Shown piece by piece: positions 55,184 through 64,000 of a DNA stretch of 64,000 nucleotides. The notes under the pieces were generated by a model. That model saw only the letters and a program-made list of their open reading frames with translations. It was not told the DNA's origin and ran no database searches. Location: assembly GCA_041879415.1 (NCBI GenBank), contig CP090852.1, forward strand, positions 310,001-374,000, given 5' to 3'. Position numbers and translations under genes: made by a program. The DNA comes from Vibrio chagasii. GTDB taxonomy: Bacteria; Pseudomonadota; Gammaproteobacteria; Enterobacterales; Vibrionaceae. Position 1 is the first letter of the stretch. Every line of letters begins with the position of its first letter.

Positions 55184-55708
55184 ATGCTAGGTTGCACTAA
55201 AAAGACTGTCCTTTTAGGACTAGCTGCACTGTGTTCTTTCTCTGCGTCTGCAAACAACTTTAACTACAACACATTCGAGCTGCGCATGGGTACCAGCCCT
55301 AGTACCTTCGGTGGTGAAGTCACAACCATGTTTACTCAGAACTCACACTTTGTTGCCCGTATCGATTCAGAATTCGAAAGTGATTGGGATGCAGCAGTGG
55401 GTATGGGATTTAATGGCCCTATTAGCCAATTCGCCGATGTGACCGGGCAAATGCTTCTGCACAACATTGAACGTAATGACGACAACCATATCAAAACGGA
55501 AATTAACCTAGGTTTAAGAGCTTGGTTAATGGCAAACGTTGAAGTCAACGCACGCCTTGGTCAACTGATTGACAATGACGACACTCGCTCAATCGTAGGT
55601 GTTGGTGCTCGTTTCCATTCAACAGATCAACTTTCTGTAGGTTTGGACATGCGTAATAACGGTACTTACGGCCATCAGTTCTTAATGTCAGCTCGATTCG
55701 GTTTCTAA
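55184..55708 (+). CDS. Small outer-membrane beta-barrel protein
   Basis: 174 residues. Signal peptide ends ASA-NNF. Mature part of about eight amphipathic strands (ELRMGTSPSTFGGEVTTMF, FVARIDSEFE, DAAVGMGFNGPI, INLGLRAWLMANVEVNARL, VGVGARFHSTDQLSVGLDMR) ending RFGF, a C-terminal aromatic as in outer membrane barrels. It resembles small Vibrio barrel proteins with no established role. The signal peptide starts MLGCTKK. Terminator follows at 55748. Confidence 0.72.
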   Translation: MLGCTKKTVLLGLAALCSFSASANNFNYNTFELRMGTSPSTFGGEVTTMFTQNSHFVARIDSEFESDWDAAVGMGFNGPISQFADVTGQMLLHNIERNDDNHIKTEINLGLRAWLMANVEVNARLGQLIDNDDTRSIVGVGARFHSTDQLSVGLDMRNNGTYGHQFLMSARFGF

Positions 55709-55747
55709 ACCTTTAAAAGCATTGACCAAAACAACTAACCTAATTTC

Positions 55748-55775
55748 AAAGCCGACTTCCTAAAATCGGCTTTAT
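55748..55775 (+). terminator. Terminator after the small OM barrel gene
   Basis: Stem AAAGCCGA/TCGGCTTT with T residues after, 40 bases past the stop. The rest of the 55709-56012 interval is AT-rich and holds the promoter region of the chemoreceptor; nothing else seen. Confidence 0.75.
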
Positions 55776-56012
55776 TTATTATATAAATCAGTCAATTAAC
55801 AAATCCCCACTATCCTAAGCCCTCAAGATTTTTGCTCAACGACACTTGAATAACGTCCATCGATCTATTCAATTTACTAGATTGCCAATTACCTGTTTTA
55901 GTTACTTTTTATATTAGCAATTTATTAATAAAAGCTAATTGATAAAACAACTTTACGATAGTACGGCGTACTGATACTCTCTCCAAAAAATTAATAGAGT
56001 GAAGTACCGTAA

Positions 56013-57899
56013 ATGGGTGTTAACAGCATTTCAATCAAGAACAAACTTACATTAATATTTGTTGTGATTATTTTCGCAATGACGATGATCCAAACTTATA
56101 TTACTGGCAAACAACTGTTAAATGAGACTTACCGCTCTATTCAACAGTACTCTTCCACACTGACCGATGCGAATGTCGCAGGCATTGAAAAGTGGATTGA
56201 GGGACGTATCAATGTCGTAAACGCAGCGAAAAATGCGTTCAAATACACAGACAACCCATCCACCTATTTCACGCAGAGTACGAACGCAGGTCGATTCCAA
56301 ATTGCTTACGCTGGTCTTTCCGATGGTCGTTTCCTACAAGGCGTTGATTTACCTGTACCTGAAGGCTACGACCCTCGAACTCGAGATTGGTACAAAGTAC
56401 CTATGTCTACTGGCAAAACGGTCGTAACCGAACCTTATGTAGACGTGGCAACCAATGACCTAGTTGTGACCATTGCAAGCCCATTCAACACAAGTGGTTA
56501 CTCAGGTGTCATCGGCGCGGATCTTAACCTAAACACTTTGATCAACGACGTGGTAAGTATTGAACAACCTGGTGTTTACGCATTCCTTGTAGATGGCAGT
56601 GGCAAGATTGTTGCTCATAGGGACCGTAATCTCACACTTAAATCGGTTGCTAACGTTTCGCCAAACCTTTCAGCGAACAAGATCAAATCGTTGTCTCAAG
56701 ATCCAGGTTTCGAAGAAATCAGCATTGATGGCGCAGAGTCCCTACTTTCAGCGAAGAAAGTTCCTCATACTGATTGGTACTTCACTGTCGTAATCGATAA
56801 AACCCTATCATTTGCCTCTTACCGCTCTTTACTGCGTCAATCGGCTATCTTTGGCCTGATTCAGCTTGCCGTTATTGCATTCGTGGCAATGTTTATCATC
56901 AAAAAAGCACTAGCACCGCTAACAACGCTCAGCTCGGCAATGGAAGCTCTATCTAAAGGCGATGGTGACCTAACACAGCGTATCTCGGTAAACAGCAAAG
57001 ACGAGATCGGCACACTGGCACATCACGTCAATGCCTTCATAGCCAAGCTACAAGAAATTGTTCGTGATATCGCAGACTCTTCGAGCCAGTTGAACGAGCA
57101 ATCTGAAGTCAGTACCAATGTTGCACGCCAAACAAGTGATGGCCTAACGGTTCAATTGCATGAAATCTCGCAGATCGCGACTGCAGTACATGAAATGTCG
57201 GCAACGGCAGAGGAAGTGGCAAACAACGCACAAATGACAGCAGATTCCGCAATCAGCTCTACTGAGAACTGCGAACAAGGCAAGCAAGTGATTATCCGTA
57301 ACCAAGATTCAATCACTAACCTTGCACAACAGGTAGAAAACGCGTCTGGCATTATTCAAGAACTTGAAAAGAATGCATTAGACATCAATGCGATCCTCTC
57401 GACGATCTCTGACATCGCTGAGCAAACTAACCTACTTGCACTTAATGCAGCAATTGAAGCGGCGCGTGCCGGTGAACAAGGCCGTGGTTTCGCCGTTGTT
57501 GCAGATGAAGTTCGAGTACTGTCTCAGCGTACTCACAGCTCAACCGATGAGATTCGTGAAATGATCGAGACTCTACAGAAAAACAGCGTGAGTGCTGTTG
57601 AATCGATGCAACGTAGCCAAGACTTGGCTCAATCCAGTGTCGATGATGCCAACAATGCGACCACGGCACTTGAAGAGATCGCTTCATCCATACAGCAAAT
57701 TTCAGATATGGCGTCACATATCTCAAATGCGGCATCTGAGCAAAGAACCGTGACTGGCGAGGTAAGCAAAAACATCCAATTGGTTAATGATGTGTCAGAC
57801 AAGATGTCGACAGAAGCGGACAACTCACGCCACCTTTCTGAAGAACTTCGTGGAATCGCTCAACAACTGAATTCTCAAGTTCAACTATTCAAGTACTAA
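56013..57899 (+). CDS. Methyl-accepting chemotaxis protein with dCache sensor
   Basis: 628 residues. Helix at about 10-30, a periplasmic dCache domain (about 35-275) with the ligand-pocket pattern [12 protein letters not shown] and [17 protein letters not shown], helix at about 281-302, HAMP (303-355, [15 protein letters not shown]), then the signalling domain with the hairpin tip [32 protein letters not shown] (about 470-500). The tip is the conserved contact with CheA and CheW. The pocket is of the amino-acid-sensing dCache type; the ligand is not certain. Monocistronic, strong terminator. Confidence 0.95.
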   Translation: MGVNSISIKNKLTLIFVVIIFAMTMIQTYITGKQLLNETYRSIQQYSSTLTDANVAGIEKWIEGRINVVNAAKNAFKYTDNPSTYFTQSTNAGRFQIAYAGLSDGRFLQGVDLPVPEGYDPRTRDWYKVPMSTGKTVVTEPYVDVATNDLVVTIASPFNTSGYSGVIGADLNLNTLINDVVSIEQPGVYAFLVDGSGKIVAHRDRNLTLKSVANVSPNLSANKIKSLSQDPGFEEISIDGAESLLSAKKVPHTDWYFTVVIDKTLSFASYRSLLRQSAIFGLIQLAVIAFVAMFIIKKALAPLTTLSSAMEALSKGDGDLTQRISVNSKDEIGTLAHHVNAFIAKLQEIVRDIADSSSQLNEQSEVSTNVARQTSDGLTVQLHEISQIATAVHEMSATAEEVANNAQMTADSAISSTENCEQGKQVIIRNQDSITNLAQQVENASGIIQELEKNALDINAILSTISDIAEQTNLLALNAAIEAARAGEQGRGFAVVADEVRVLSQRTHSSTDEIREMIETLQKNSVSAVESMQRSQDLAQSSVDDANNATTALEEIASSIQQISDMASHISNAASEQRTVTGEVSKNIQLVNDVSDKMSTEADNSRHLSEELRGIAQQLNSQVQLFKY

Positions 57900-57928
57900 C
57901 AACGTCTTGATGTTTTTGTTCTTCTAAG

Positions 57929-57964
57929 AAAAAGCCCCGACCACAACCGTGCTCGGGGCTTTTT
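57929..57964 (+). terminator. Terminator after the chemoreceptor gene
   Basis: Stem AAAGCCCCGA/TCGGGGCTTT around a 12-base loop with five T residues after. Confidence 0.88.
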
Positions 57965-58024
57965 ACATCTAGTGCTGGACCATTAATGTCAGTCCAGCAC
58001 CAGAATTAATGACATTGGAGACGA

Positions 58025-59632
58025 TTATAGTTTAACCATCAACATCTTTTTCTGATGATCTAAGTACTCTTCATAAGTACCTTGGAAACTCACTAGCTGC
58101 TGGTCTTTCACATCAATAATGTGTGTCGCAAGTGAAGATACAAATTCACGGTCGTGACTCACGAAGATAAGCGTCCCCGGGTATACTTTAAGTGCATCGT
58201 TGAGCGCTTGGATCGCTTCCATATCCATGTGGTTCGTTGGTTCGTCCATCACAAGCACGTTAATGTCTTGCATCATTAGCTTGCCAAATAACAGGCGGTT
58301 CTTTTCTCCACCAGAACAGTTACGCGCTTTCTTGTTTGCATCGTCAGCAGTAAACAATAAACGACCTAGAATCCCACGTACCATTAAGTCATCGTGCTTC
58401 GCTGTGCGCCACTGGGAGATCCAATCGAAAATGCTCAGGTCGTTATCAAAGTCTGCACTACTATCTTGTGGGCAGTAGCCAACAGATGCGTTTTCAGACC
58501 ATTTTACAATGCCTTGGTTTTGCTCAAATTCACCGACTAAACAACGTAGTAACGTGGTTTTACCCACACCGTTCTCACCAATAACCGCAAGGCGTGTACC
58601 CGCTTCAAGTAACAAGTTACCACCAGCAAATAACGTTTCACCTTCGAAACCGTGGCCTAGCTCTTGAAGTTCGAGCGCTTGGCGGTGTAGCTTCTTACCT
58701 TCGCCGAAGTTAATCGACGGGCTCATACGGCTCGAAGACTTCACTTCATCAAGAGTGATCTTTTCCATTTTCTTAGCACGAGAACTAGCTTGCTTCGCTT
58801 TCGATGCATTGGCACCGAAACGGTTCACGAAATCCTGAAGTTCATTGATTTCGGCTGTCTTCTTCGCGTTGGAAGCCAGAAGTTGCTCACGACGCAAACC
58901 TGATGCTTCTAGGAAGTACTCATAGTTACCCGGGTAGATACGCAATTCACCGTAGTCGATGTCCGCCATGTGCGTACATACTGAGTTCAGGAAGTGCCTA
59001 TCGTGCGAAATGATGATCATTGTACATTTACGCTGGTTTAGCTCTTCAGCAAGCCAGTTGATGGTGTGAATGTCCAAGTTGTTGGTTGGTTCATCAAGTA
59101 ACAGAATATCTGGATTCGCAAACAGCGCTTGAGCCAAAAGGACACGCAGTTTCCAACCCGGAGCAACTTGCTGCATCAAGCCAAAGTGTAGCTCTTCTTC
59201 GATACCCGCTTGGATAAGAATATCGCCAGCACGGCTTTCTGCTGTGTAGCCATCCATTTCAGCGAATTCGCTTTCAAGCTCTGCCACTTTCATCCCATCT
59301 TCTTCGCTCATTTCAGGCAAAGAGTAAATGCGGTCACGCTCTTGTTTTACTTCCCATAACTTTCTATCACCCATGATCACAACGTCAATTACGCTGTACT
59401 GTTCAAAAGCAAACTGATCTTGGCTCAATACGCCCAGTTTTTCCCCAGGAGTAATGGAAACGTTGCCCGAGCTCGGCGCTAGCGCACCACTTAGGATTTT
59501 CATGAACGTCGATTTGCCGCAACCATTGGCGCCAATCAGACCATAGCGATTGCCGTTACCAAATTTAGCAGAGATGTTTTCAAACAAAGGCTCTGCGCCA
59601 AATTGCATTGTGATGTTCGCGGTAGATATCAA
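58025..59632 (-). CDS. ybiT: ABC-F ATPase YbiT
   Basis: 535 residues with two ABC cassettes and no membrane helices. First cassette: Walker [10 protein letters not shown] (about 34-42), a diverged signature [15 protein letters not shown] as in E. coli YbiT, Walker [14 protein letters not shown]. Linker with [28 protein letters not shown]. Second cassette: [38 protein letters not shown] and [16 protein letters not shown] proteins act on the ribosomal E-site; YbiT helps translation of certain peptides. Start is TTG with AGGAA eight bases upstream. Confidence 0.95.
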   Translation of the reverse strand: MISTANITMQFGAEPLFENISAKFGNGNRYGLIGANGCGKSTFMKILSGALAPSSGNVSITPGEKLGVLSQDQFAFEQYSVIDVVIMGDRKLWEVKQERDRIYSLPEMSEEDGMKVAELESEFAEMDGYTAESRAGDILIQAGIEEELHFGLMQQVAPGWKLRVLLAQALFANPDILLLDEPTNNLDIHTINWLAEELNQRKCTMIIISHDRHFLNSVCTHMADIDYGELRIYPGNYEYFLEASGLRREQLLASNAKKTAEINELQDFVNRFGANASKAKQASSRAKKMEKITLDEVKSSSRMSPSINFGEGKKLHRQALELQELGHGFEGETLFAGGNLLLEAGTRLAVIGENGVGKTTLLRCLVGEFEQNQGIVKWSENASVGYCPQDSSADFDNDLSIFDWISQWRTAKHDDLMVRGILGRLLFTADDANKKARNCSGGEKNRLLFGKLMMQDINVLVMDEPTNHMDMEAIQALNDALKVYPGTLIFVSHDREFVSSLATHIIDVKDQQLVSFQGTYEEYLDHQKKMLMVKL

Positions 59633-59833
59633 AGAAGTAATTCCTAAGCGTGTACTGGATAGATAATTATTAGGTTGTTGGATAAACCTAAATAAGGACT
59701 ACGAAAGTATGGGTTAAACAAAAATGAAGCGCGGATTATATAGAGATCAGGATCACATTGTCGAGGCTAAACAGTGAACGGATGACGTACAGAGCAGAAT
59801 TATCAGTATTTACCCCAATTACGGTCGAAAAAA

Positions 59834-59868
59834 CGAAAAAATCCCTGCTAATTCAATTAGCAGGGATT
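59834..59868 (-). terminator. Terminator after the retropepsin-like lipoprotein gene
   Basis: Perfect 14-base inverted repeat AATCCCTGCTAATT/AATTAGCAGGGATT with a T-run on the reverse strand. Confidence 0.85.
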
Positions 59869-59907
59869 CGATTATTAGAAAGTTAACGTGTCAGAATAGC
59901 TCTGAAA

Positions 59908-60594
59908 CTATTTAGTCACTTTCTTCTGAACGTATTTCTTGCTTACGTCGACAACCGCCACATCTCTAAAGAAGCTTCTTCCCAACAGAAGTGGGAAAGA
60001 AAGGTGCGTTCGGTCTGCTAGAGTAAATTCAGTTTTGTCTTTTAGATCACCAATCTGGATCGAAGCAACTACCACAGCACGACGTTGTGTGCCTTCTGCA
60101 CTTGATTGCTTGATCTTAACCCAACGTTCTACAGGTAGGCTGATCTCTTCTGTTGTGATGCCATCGTGCTCGATTTTGAACTTAACCCAATCTTTACCGT
60201 CACGTTCAAAATCTACGATATCAACAGCGCTGATTGAAGATGTCGTCGCACCGGTATCTACACGCGCTTTAAATGCCTCTTTCAAGCCAGGAACAAATAC
60301 CCACTCTTCCTCACCAAGGATCAGTTTACCGTCACTGGTTTTGGTTGGTTTTGCTACCGGTTTTTCTTCAGGCTTTGGTTTCGCTTCTGGTTCAGTTGGT
60401 TTTACTTCTTCAGGCTTCTCTGCAGGTTCCGTTACTTTGTCGCCTTCAGTTGCGTCTGTCTTAGAAGAATCGTCAACAACTGGTTGTTCGATCTGAGGCT
60501 TTTGCTCTGGTTCAACCGGTACTTGAGTCGTGGTTGTACAAGCAAACAAGCCGCCACTTAACATTAGGGTTACAATCGCTTTCCAATTATACAT
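59908..60594 (-). CDS. Retropepsin-like lipoprotein (RimB/RloA/DUF785 family)
   Basis: 228 residues. Lipobox GLFAC makes Cys19 the lipid anchor. Residues 25-90 are a Pro/Glu/Lys-rich linker suited to crossing the periplasm. The C-terminal domain (about 92-225) has LILGEEEWVFVPGLKEAFKARVDTGATTSSIS, with the aspartic-protease motif D113-T-G, and SFPLLLGRSFFRDVAVVDVS as the second conserved block. Databases often name this family ATP-dependent zinc protease, but neither an ATPase nor a zinc site is visible. Preceded by the aminotransferase gene 15 bases upstream, so it may be co-transcribed. Confidence 0.82.
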   Translation of the reverse strand: MYNWKAIVTLMLSGGLFACTTTTQVPVEPEQKPQIEQPVVDDSSKTDATEGDKVTEPAEKPEEVKPTEPEAKPKPEEKPVAKPTKTSDGKLILGEEEWVFVPGLKEAFKARVDTGATTSSISAVDIVDFERDGKDWVKFKIEHDGITTEEISLPVERWVKIKQSSAEGTQRRAVVVASIQIGDLKDKTEFTLADRTHLSFPLLLGRSFFRDVAVVDVSKKYVQKKVTK

Positions 60595-60608
60595 TCAGTC
60601 ACCTTCTA

Positions 60609-61793
60609 TTATTTTGATACGTTGGCTATCGCTTTCGCTACGTAAGGAATATGTGATTCAGAAAGGCCTGCAATATTGATGCGTCCATCACCAACACCGT
60701 AGATGCCATATTCTTCACGTAATTGATTCATTTGAGTTTCTTTAAAGCCTAGTACAGTAAACATACCTTTATGACTTTCAATGAAATCAAATTGTGACGT
60801 GTTATAAGTATTTCGCAATTCATCACATAAACTTTGGCGCAGATTTAACAAACGTTGCTGCATTTCACTCAACTCTTGCTTCCAAATCGTTGTTAGCTCT
60901 TGATTCTGAAGAATTGTTTTTACCAACGCCGCACCGTGATCTGGCGGCATGGTGTAAGTTGAGCGAGCAAGCGTCAGTAACTTACCTTTCGCATTGCCAA
61001 CATGTTCGCTGTTTTTACCAATCACAATCGCAGCGCCCGTTCTTTCACGGTACAAGCCGAAGTTCTTTGAGCAAGAGGTAGTAATTAACATCTCTTCCAC
61101 GTTGTTCGCCATGTGTTGAAGACCTTTTGCATCTTCTTCTAGACCGTCACCAAAGCCTTGGTAAGCAATATCAACGAACGGTAAGAAACCATTTTTCTGC
61201 GACAATTTCGTGATTTCCTGCCACGCTTCAAAGTCGATATCAGCACCCGTTGGGTTATGACAGCAACCGTGCAGTAGTACCACGTCTGATGGACCCGCTT
61301 TCGATAGGTCATCTAACATTCTTGCAGTATCCACTTGCTTCGTTTCAGGACTGAAGTAATTGTAGTATCGAACTTTTAAGCCTGCCGCTTCCATCACAGG
61401 TTTGTGGTTCACATAGCTTGGGTTTGAAATCCAAACTGTGGTGTCTGGTTGAGAAACTTTCATTAAGTCACCCAACATTCGAAGTGCACCACTTGCACCT
61501 GGTGTTTGAATCGCAGCAACACGATCCATTGCAGAAGTCCCTTTAAGCAGCAGATCAACCATGCTTTGGTTAAACTCTTCACAGCCCGCTAGGCCAACGT
61601 AAGCTTTAGTTTTCTGTGTTTCAACAACGATATCTTGAGCCATAGATACGGCTTTCATGATAGGTGTTTCGCCTTGGTCGTTTTTATAAACGCCAATGCC
61701 TAAATCGACTTTGTCAGTGCGAGTATCGCCGCGGTAAGCAACAGAAAGAGATAGAATTGGATCTAAAGTTGGTTTTGGTAGATGTGAAAACAT
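60609..61793 (-). CDS. Aromatic/aspartate aminotransferase (class I, PLP)
   Basis: 394 residues from ATG at 61793 (an in-frame GTG at 61802 lacks spacing for a ribosome site). Fold-type I aminotransferase: AYVGLAGCEEFNQSM, IQTPGASGALRMLGDLM, LLHGCCHNPTGADID, FVDIAYQGFGDGLEEDA and the PLP lysine in TTSCSKNFGLYRERTGA (about 246). It is closest to TyrB/AspC-type aromatic amino acid aminotransferases, converting tyrosine, phenylalanine or aspartate with 2-oxoglutarate. I cannot separate tyrB from aspC from sequence alone. Confidence 0.9.
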   Translation of the reverse strand: MFSHLPKPTLDPILSLSVAYRGDTRTDKVDLGIGVYKNDQGETPIMKAVSMAQDIVVETQKTKAYVGLAGCEEFNQSMVDLLLKGTSAMDRVAAIQTPGASGALRMLGDLMKVSQPDTTVWISNPSYVNHKPVMEAAGLKVRYYNYFSPETKQVDTARMLDDLSKAGPSDVVLLHGCCHNPTGADIDFEAWQEITKLSQKNGFLPFVDIAYQGFGDGLEEDAKGLQHMANNVEEMLITTSCSKNFGLYRERTGAAIVIGKNSEHVGNAKGKLLTLARSTYTMPPDHGAALVKTILQNQELTTIWKQELSEMQQRLLNLRQSLCDELRNTYNTSQFDFIESHKGMFTVLGFKETQMNQLREEYGIYGVGDGRINIAGLSESHIPYVAKAIANVSK

Positions 61794-61986
61794 GAAAGTC
61801 ACAACCCTTTGAAATTCAAGTAATGAACTTCACGTTAACATTATCGTAGTCAAATCAGAAACATTTTTTAAGAGAAGCGCTGAGTTCACAGAAGTAATCA
61901 GAGATTGGTCATTTTACCGGGCAAATTCGTGCAAAAATCAAACAACTATTAATATTTCCACTAATAAAAGTGAGTGTAGATAACAA

Positions 61987-62835
61987 TCAGCTCCCAATTG
62001 TGGCGCCACGTTTGAATTGCCTTGGTGTCATTCCCGACCATGCTTTAAATCGAGTACTAAAATTGGCCGCATTAGGATACCCAACGATCTCACCAATGTG
62101 TTGAATAGACCAGTCGCTCGATTTCAATAAACGCGCCGCGTACTCCATTCTCATTCGCATGATATGTGTCATCGGACTATGAGAGTAATAACGCTGGCAC
62201 AAGCGATGGAAGTGAGGCTCTGAACAAGGAACCAAGTTTGCTAATTCATGTACATTCCACTCTTTGTGAAGCTGCTTTTGAACATTGTCGAATACGCGCC
62301 TCAAACGGACCAGATTTCGTGACTGGTGGTTAGGAACCGGTGCATTAATCAAAAACTCAATCTGTGCCACACTGTGATTGGCGATAGCACCACCCAAATC
62401 AATCGGCAAGGCAATGCTTCTCAACAGAGTATGTATGCAAGACGAGACAACTTCTGCCGCAGGCGAGAGCATATAATTGATTTCATCACTGACGATATTA
62501 TCCCAGTGTTTATCCGGCGATAAAAAGATCCACGCTATCTGCCATGTTTCTTCTTCAATTCCAAAACCATTCTCGATGCCGGATGGGACCGTAATGCAGG
62601 ATCCCGGCTCTAGAATGTAACGGCACCCTCCACTCTCTAACCAACCTTTCCCTCTAACAGTGAACAACAACATGTGTTTCTGTTGATTCTTTCTATATAC
62701 CGAGAAGAATTCGCGGCACGACGCTGTACCACACTGAACGATACCTAGCTCTTCGAATGCCAGAACATGGCTTTGGTCGACAAACTCTTGATGTGTCTTT
62801 TCAGAGATCTCGTATCGCTCTTGCTTTTCGCTCAT
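61987..62835 (-). CDS. AraC-family transcriptional regulator
   Basis: 282 residues. N-terminal cupin sensor (about 20-150) with LLFTVRGKGWLESGGCRYILEPGSCITVPSG, then a two-helix-turn-helix AraC domain (about 180-275): WNVHELANLVPCSEPHFHRLCQRYYSHSPMTHIMRMRMEYAARLLKSSDWSIQHIGEIVGYPNAANFSTRFKAWSGMTPRQF. The ligand is not evident. It is divergent from a MATE exporter gene 132 bases away, so control of that exporter is a reasonable guess. Confidence 0.93.
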   Translation of the reverse strand: MSEKQERYEISEKTHQEFVDQSHVLAFEELGIVQCGTASCREFFSVYRKNQQKHMLLFTVRGKGWLESGGCRYILEPGSCITVPSGIENGFGIEEETWQIAWIFLSPDKHWDNIVSDEINYMLSPAAEVVSSCIHTLLRSIALPIDLGGAIANHSVAQIEFLINAPVPNHQSRNLVRLRRVFDNVQKQLHKEWNVHELANLVPCSEPHFHRLCQRYYSHSPMTHIMRMRMEYAARLLKSSDWSIQHIGEIVGYPNAANFSTRFKAWSGMTPRQFKRGATIGS

Positions 62836-62967
62836 TCCGGTGCCAGCTCATTTAGGTGACCAAACCATAAAAGTAGATAGTTTGACAAAAGTTTGTGATG
62901 AGTATGAACAATACAGTGAAATTAAATGCCGATACACTTCTTGCATATTAACGACAAGGGAAATGCG

Positions 62968-64000
62968 ATGCTCTCTACATATCGTCATTTAGACAAAGAT
63001 TTTTGGCAAAAGCTACTGCACATCGGTTTGCCTGTGTCATTACAAACTATGCTGTTCTCACTGCTCGGCGTAGTTGATATTTTCATGGTCAATCAACTCG
63101 GTGACGCAGCAACGGCAGCGGTCGGCGTTGGCAACCGCATATTCTTTTTTAATTTGATCATGGTGTCTGGGATTAGTGGTGCAGTGAGCGTGCTAGCTTC
63201 GCAATATTTCGGAGCGGGTGACTTTAACGGCATCCGACGTGTGTTGGCGCAATCATGGGCACTGTCTATTTTGGCCATCATCCCTTTTGTTTTGATTTAT
63301 ACATTGGTTCCTGAATCAGTCGTGTCTGTAGTGGCCTCAGACCCTGATTACATCCGCTTGGCAACGGATTACCTTTGGATAACAGGAGCCAGCCTTATTG
63401 GTACCGCAATTGTAGTGCCACTAGAAAGCGCACTGCGATCGGTTGGTGAAGCGAAATTGCCCACAAAAATCAGTATTTGGGCAATCATCGTCAATGCAAT
63501 TCTAAATGCACTGCTTATCTTCGGATTGTTTGGTTTCCCAGAGCTAGGTGTGGTTGGCGCAGCGATCGGCACTACGGTTTCACGATGCTTTCAAACTGTC
63601 GCGCTGGTAGTAATGGCAAGAAAACACTATTCACATTTGTTCCCTACAATCGGCAGTTTGCGCGATGCCATCTTGCCTAAGCACAGAAAGAAGTACTTCA
63701 AGATCGCGATTCCTATGCTAGTTCACGATACGGCGTGGGCGGGTGGAATACTGATTTACAATGTCATTGTTGGTCAGATTGGCGTTGGCGAGCTTGCGAT
63801 CATCTCGTTGTTATCGCCAGTAGAAAGTATCTTAATTTCGGCTTTCTTAGGTTTTGCCGTTGCCGCCTCGATCATCCTTGGTAATGAGATTGGTGCTAAA
63901 AACTATCAACGGGTTGAAAATACCGCTTGGGGCTATGTGCTTGTGAGTTGTGCGCTTGCTACTTTGCTAGCACTGGTGTGTTTTATCGCCAAACCCGCCA
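62968..64000 (+). CDS. MATE family multidrug/sodium antiporter (N-terminal 344 residues, cut by window end)
   Basis: Open from the ATG at 62968 (GGGA upstream) to the end of the window. About ten hydrophobic helices and the typical MATE start: WQKLLHIGLPVSLQTMLFSLLGVVDIFMVNQLGDAATAAVGVGNRIFFF, then SGAVSVLASQYFGAGDF and GFPELGVVGAAIGTTVSRC. The mid-loop SILISAFLGFAVAASIILGNEIGA corresponds to the start of the second half. It exports cationic compounds in exchange for sodium or protons. Divergent AraC regulator; function of the specific exporter not fixed. Confidence 0.93.
   Translation, partial: MLSTYRHLDKDFWQKLLHIGLPVSLQTMLFSLLGVVDIFMVNQLGDAATAAVGVGNRIFFFNLIMVSGISGAVSVLASQYFGAGDFNGIRRVLAQSWALSILAIIPFVLIYTLVPESVVSVVASDPDYIRLATDYLWITGASLIGTAIVVPLESALRSVGEAKLPTKISIWAIIVNAILNALLIFGLFGFPELGVVGAAIGTTVSRCFQTVALVVMARKHYSHLFPTIGSLRDAILPKHRKKYFKIAIPMLVHDTAWAGGILIYNVIVGQIGVGELAIISLLSPVESILISAFLGFAVAASIILGNEIGAKNYQRVENTAWGYVLVSCALATLLALVCFIAKPA

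Noticed and set aside
1..64000. CRISPR arrays, tRNA, rRNA, insertion sequences
   Set aside because: I looked for spaced direct repeats, cloverleaf sequence and transposase frames and saw none that hold up.

Overview
The window looks like a piece of a Vibrio genome, most probably the secondary chromosome of a Splendidus-clade or related marine species. The main reasons are a complete vxrABCDE-type operon next to pntAB, a hemoglobin-receptor/LysR pair, a ddl gene beside a SUI1-like gene, Vibrio-type small proteins, moderate-low GC, and many ligand- or c-di-GMP-linked signalling genes. From memory, hutA, ddl, the SUI1 gene, the vxr genes and pntAB lie close together on V. cholerae chromosome II; this is recollection, not a search. 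I see no rRNA, tRNA, CRISPR array, insertion sequence or prophage block.

Layout. 0-10 kb: end of a YjdF-like membrane protein, a 2OG-Fe(II) oxygenase, a DnaJ-related protein, a stand-alone PBP2, a COG3044-type ATPase, a GAF/degenerate-GGDEF/EAL protein, FabV enoyl-ACP reductase. 10-18 kb: tesA divergent from ybbA-ybbP with overlapping start codons, a gene-free stretch with a DnaA-box cluster, an FAD oxidoreductase, and the pxpABC 5-oxoprolinase operon. 18-24 kb: a three-gene operon (TonB-dependent receptor, YfiR-like periplasmic protein, HAMP/PAS/GGDEF cyclase), galE, and an unlisted 24-residue membrane peptide gene. 24-32 kb: hemoglobin/heme receptor with a Fur box, LysR regulator, PatZ-type acetyltransferase, SPOR lipoprotein, Ddl. 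32-37 kb: a solitary tyrosine recombinase, a DUF3319-like/SUI1 pair, and a diguanylate cyclase between two ORF-poor tracts that hold a perfect palindromic LexA box and an 18-bp-arm hairpin. 37-45 kb: vxrEDCBA and pntBA. 45-50 kb: HlyU-domain protein, ComFB-like protein divergent from a diguanylate cyclase, an outer-membrane barrel, a REC-GGDEF protein and a small conserved protein. 50-55 kb: modCBA overlapping cobQ. 55-64 kb: BOF stress protein, small OM barrel, chemoreceptor, YbiT ABC-F protein, retropepsin-like lipoprotein, aromatic aminotransferase, AraC regulator and a divergent MATE exporter cut by the window end.

Themes. Five c-di-GMP enzymes, a YfiR-like regulator and a ComFB-like putative receptor occur within 43 kb, so second-messenger signalling dominates. 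Envelope stress and cell wall (VxrAB, PBP2, Ddl, SPOR protein, OM proteins) is the second theme, and iron/molybdate/oxoproline uptake and use the third. The best candidates for something undescribed are the SOS-box-bounded ORF-poor tract at 33.9-34.9 kb, the 24-aa membrane peptide, the DnaA-box palindrome at 13.55 kb, and the receptor-YfiR-cyclase and ComFB-cyclase pairs.
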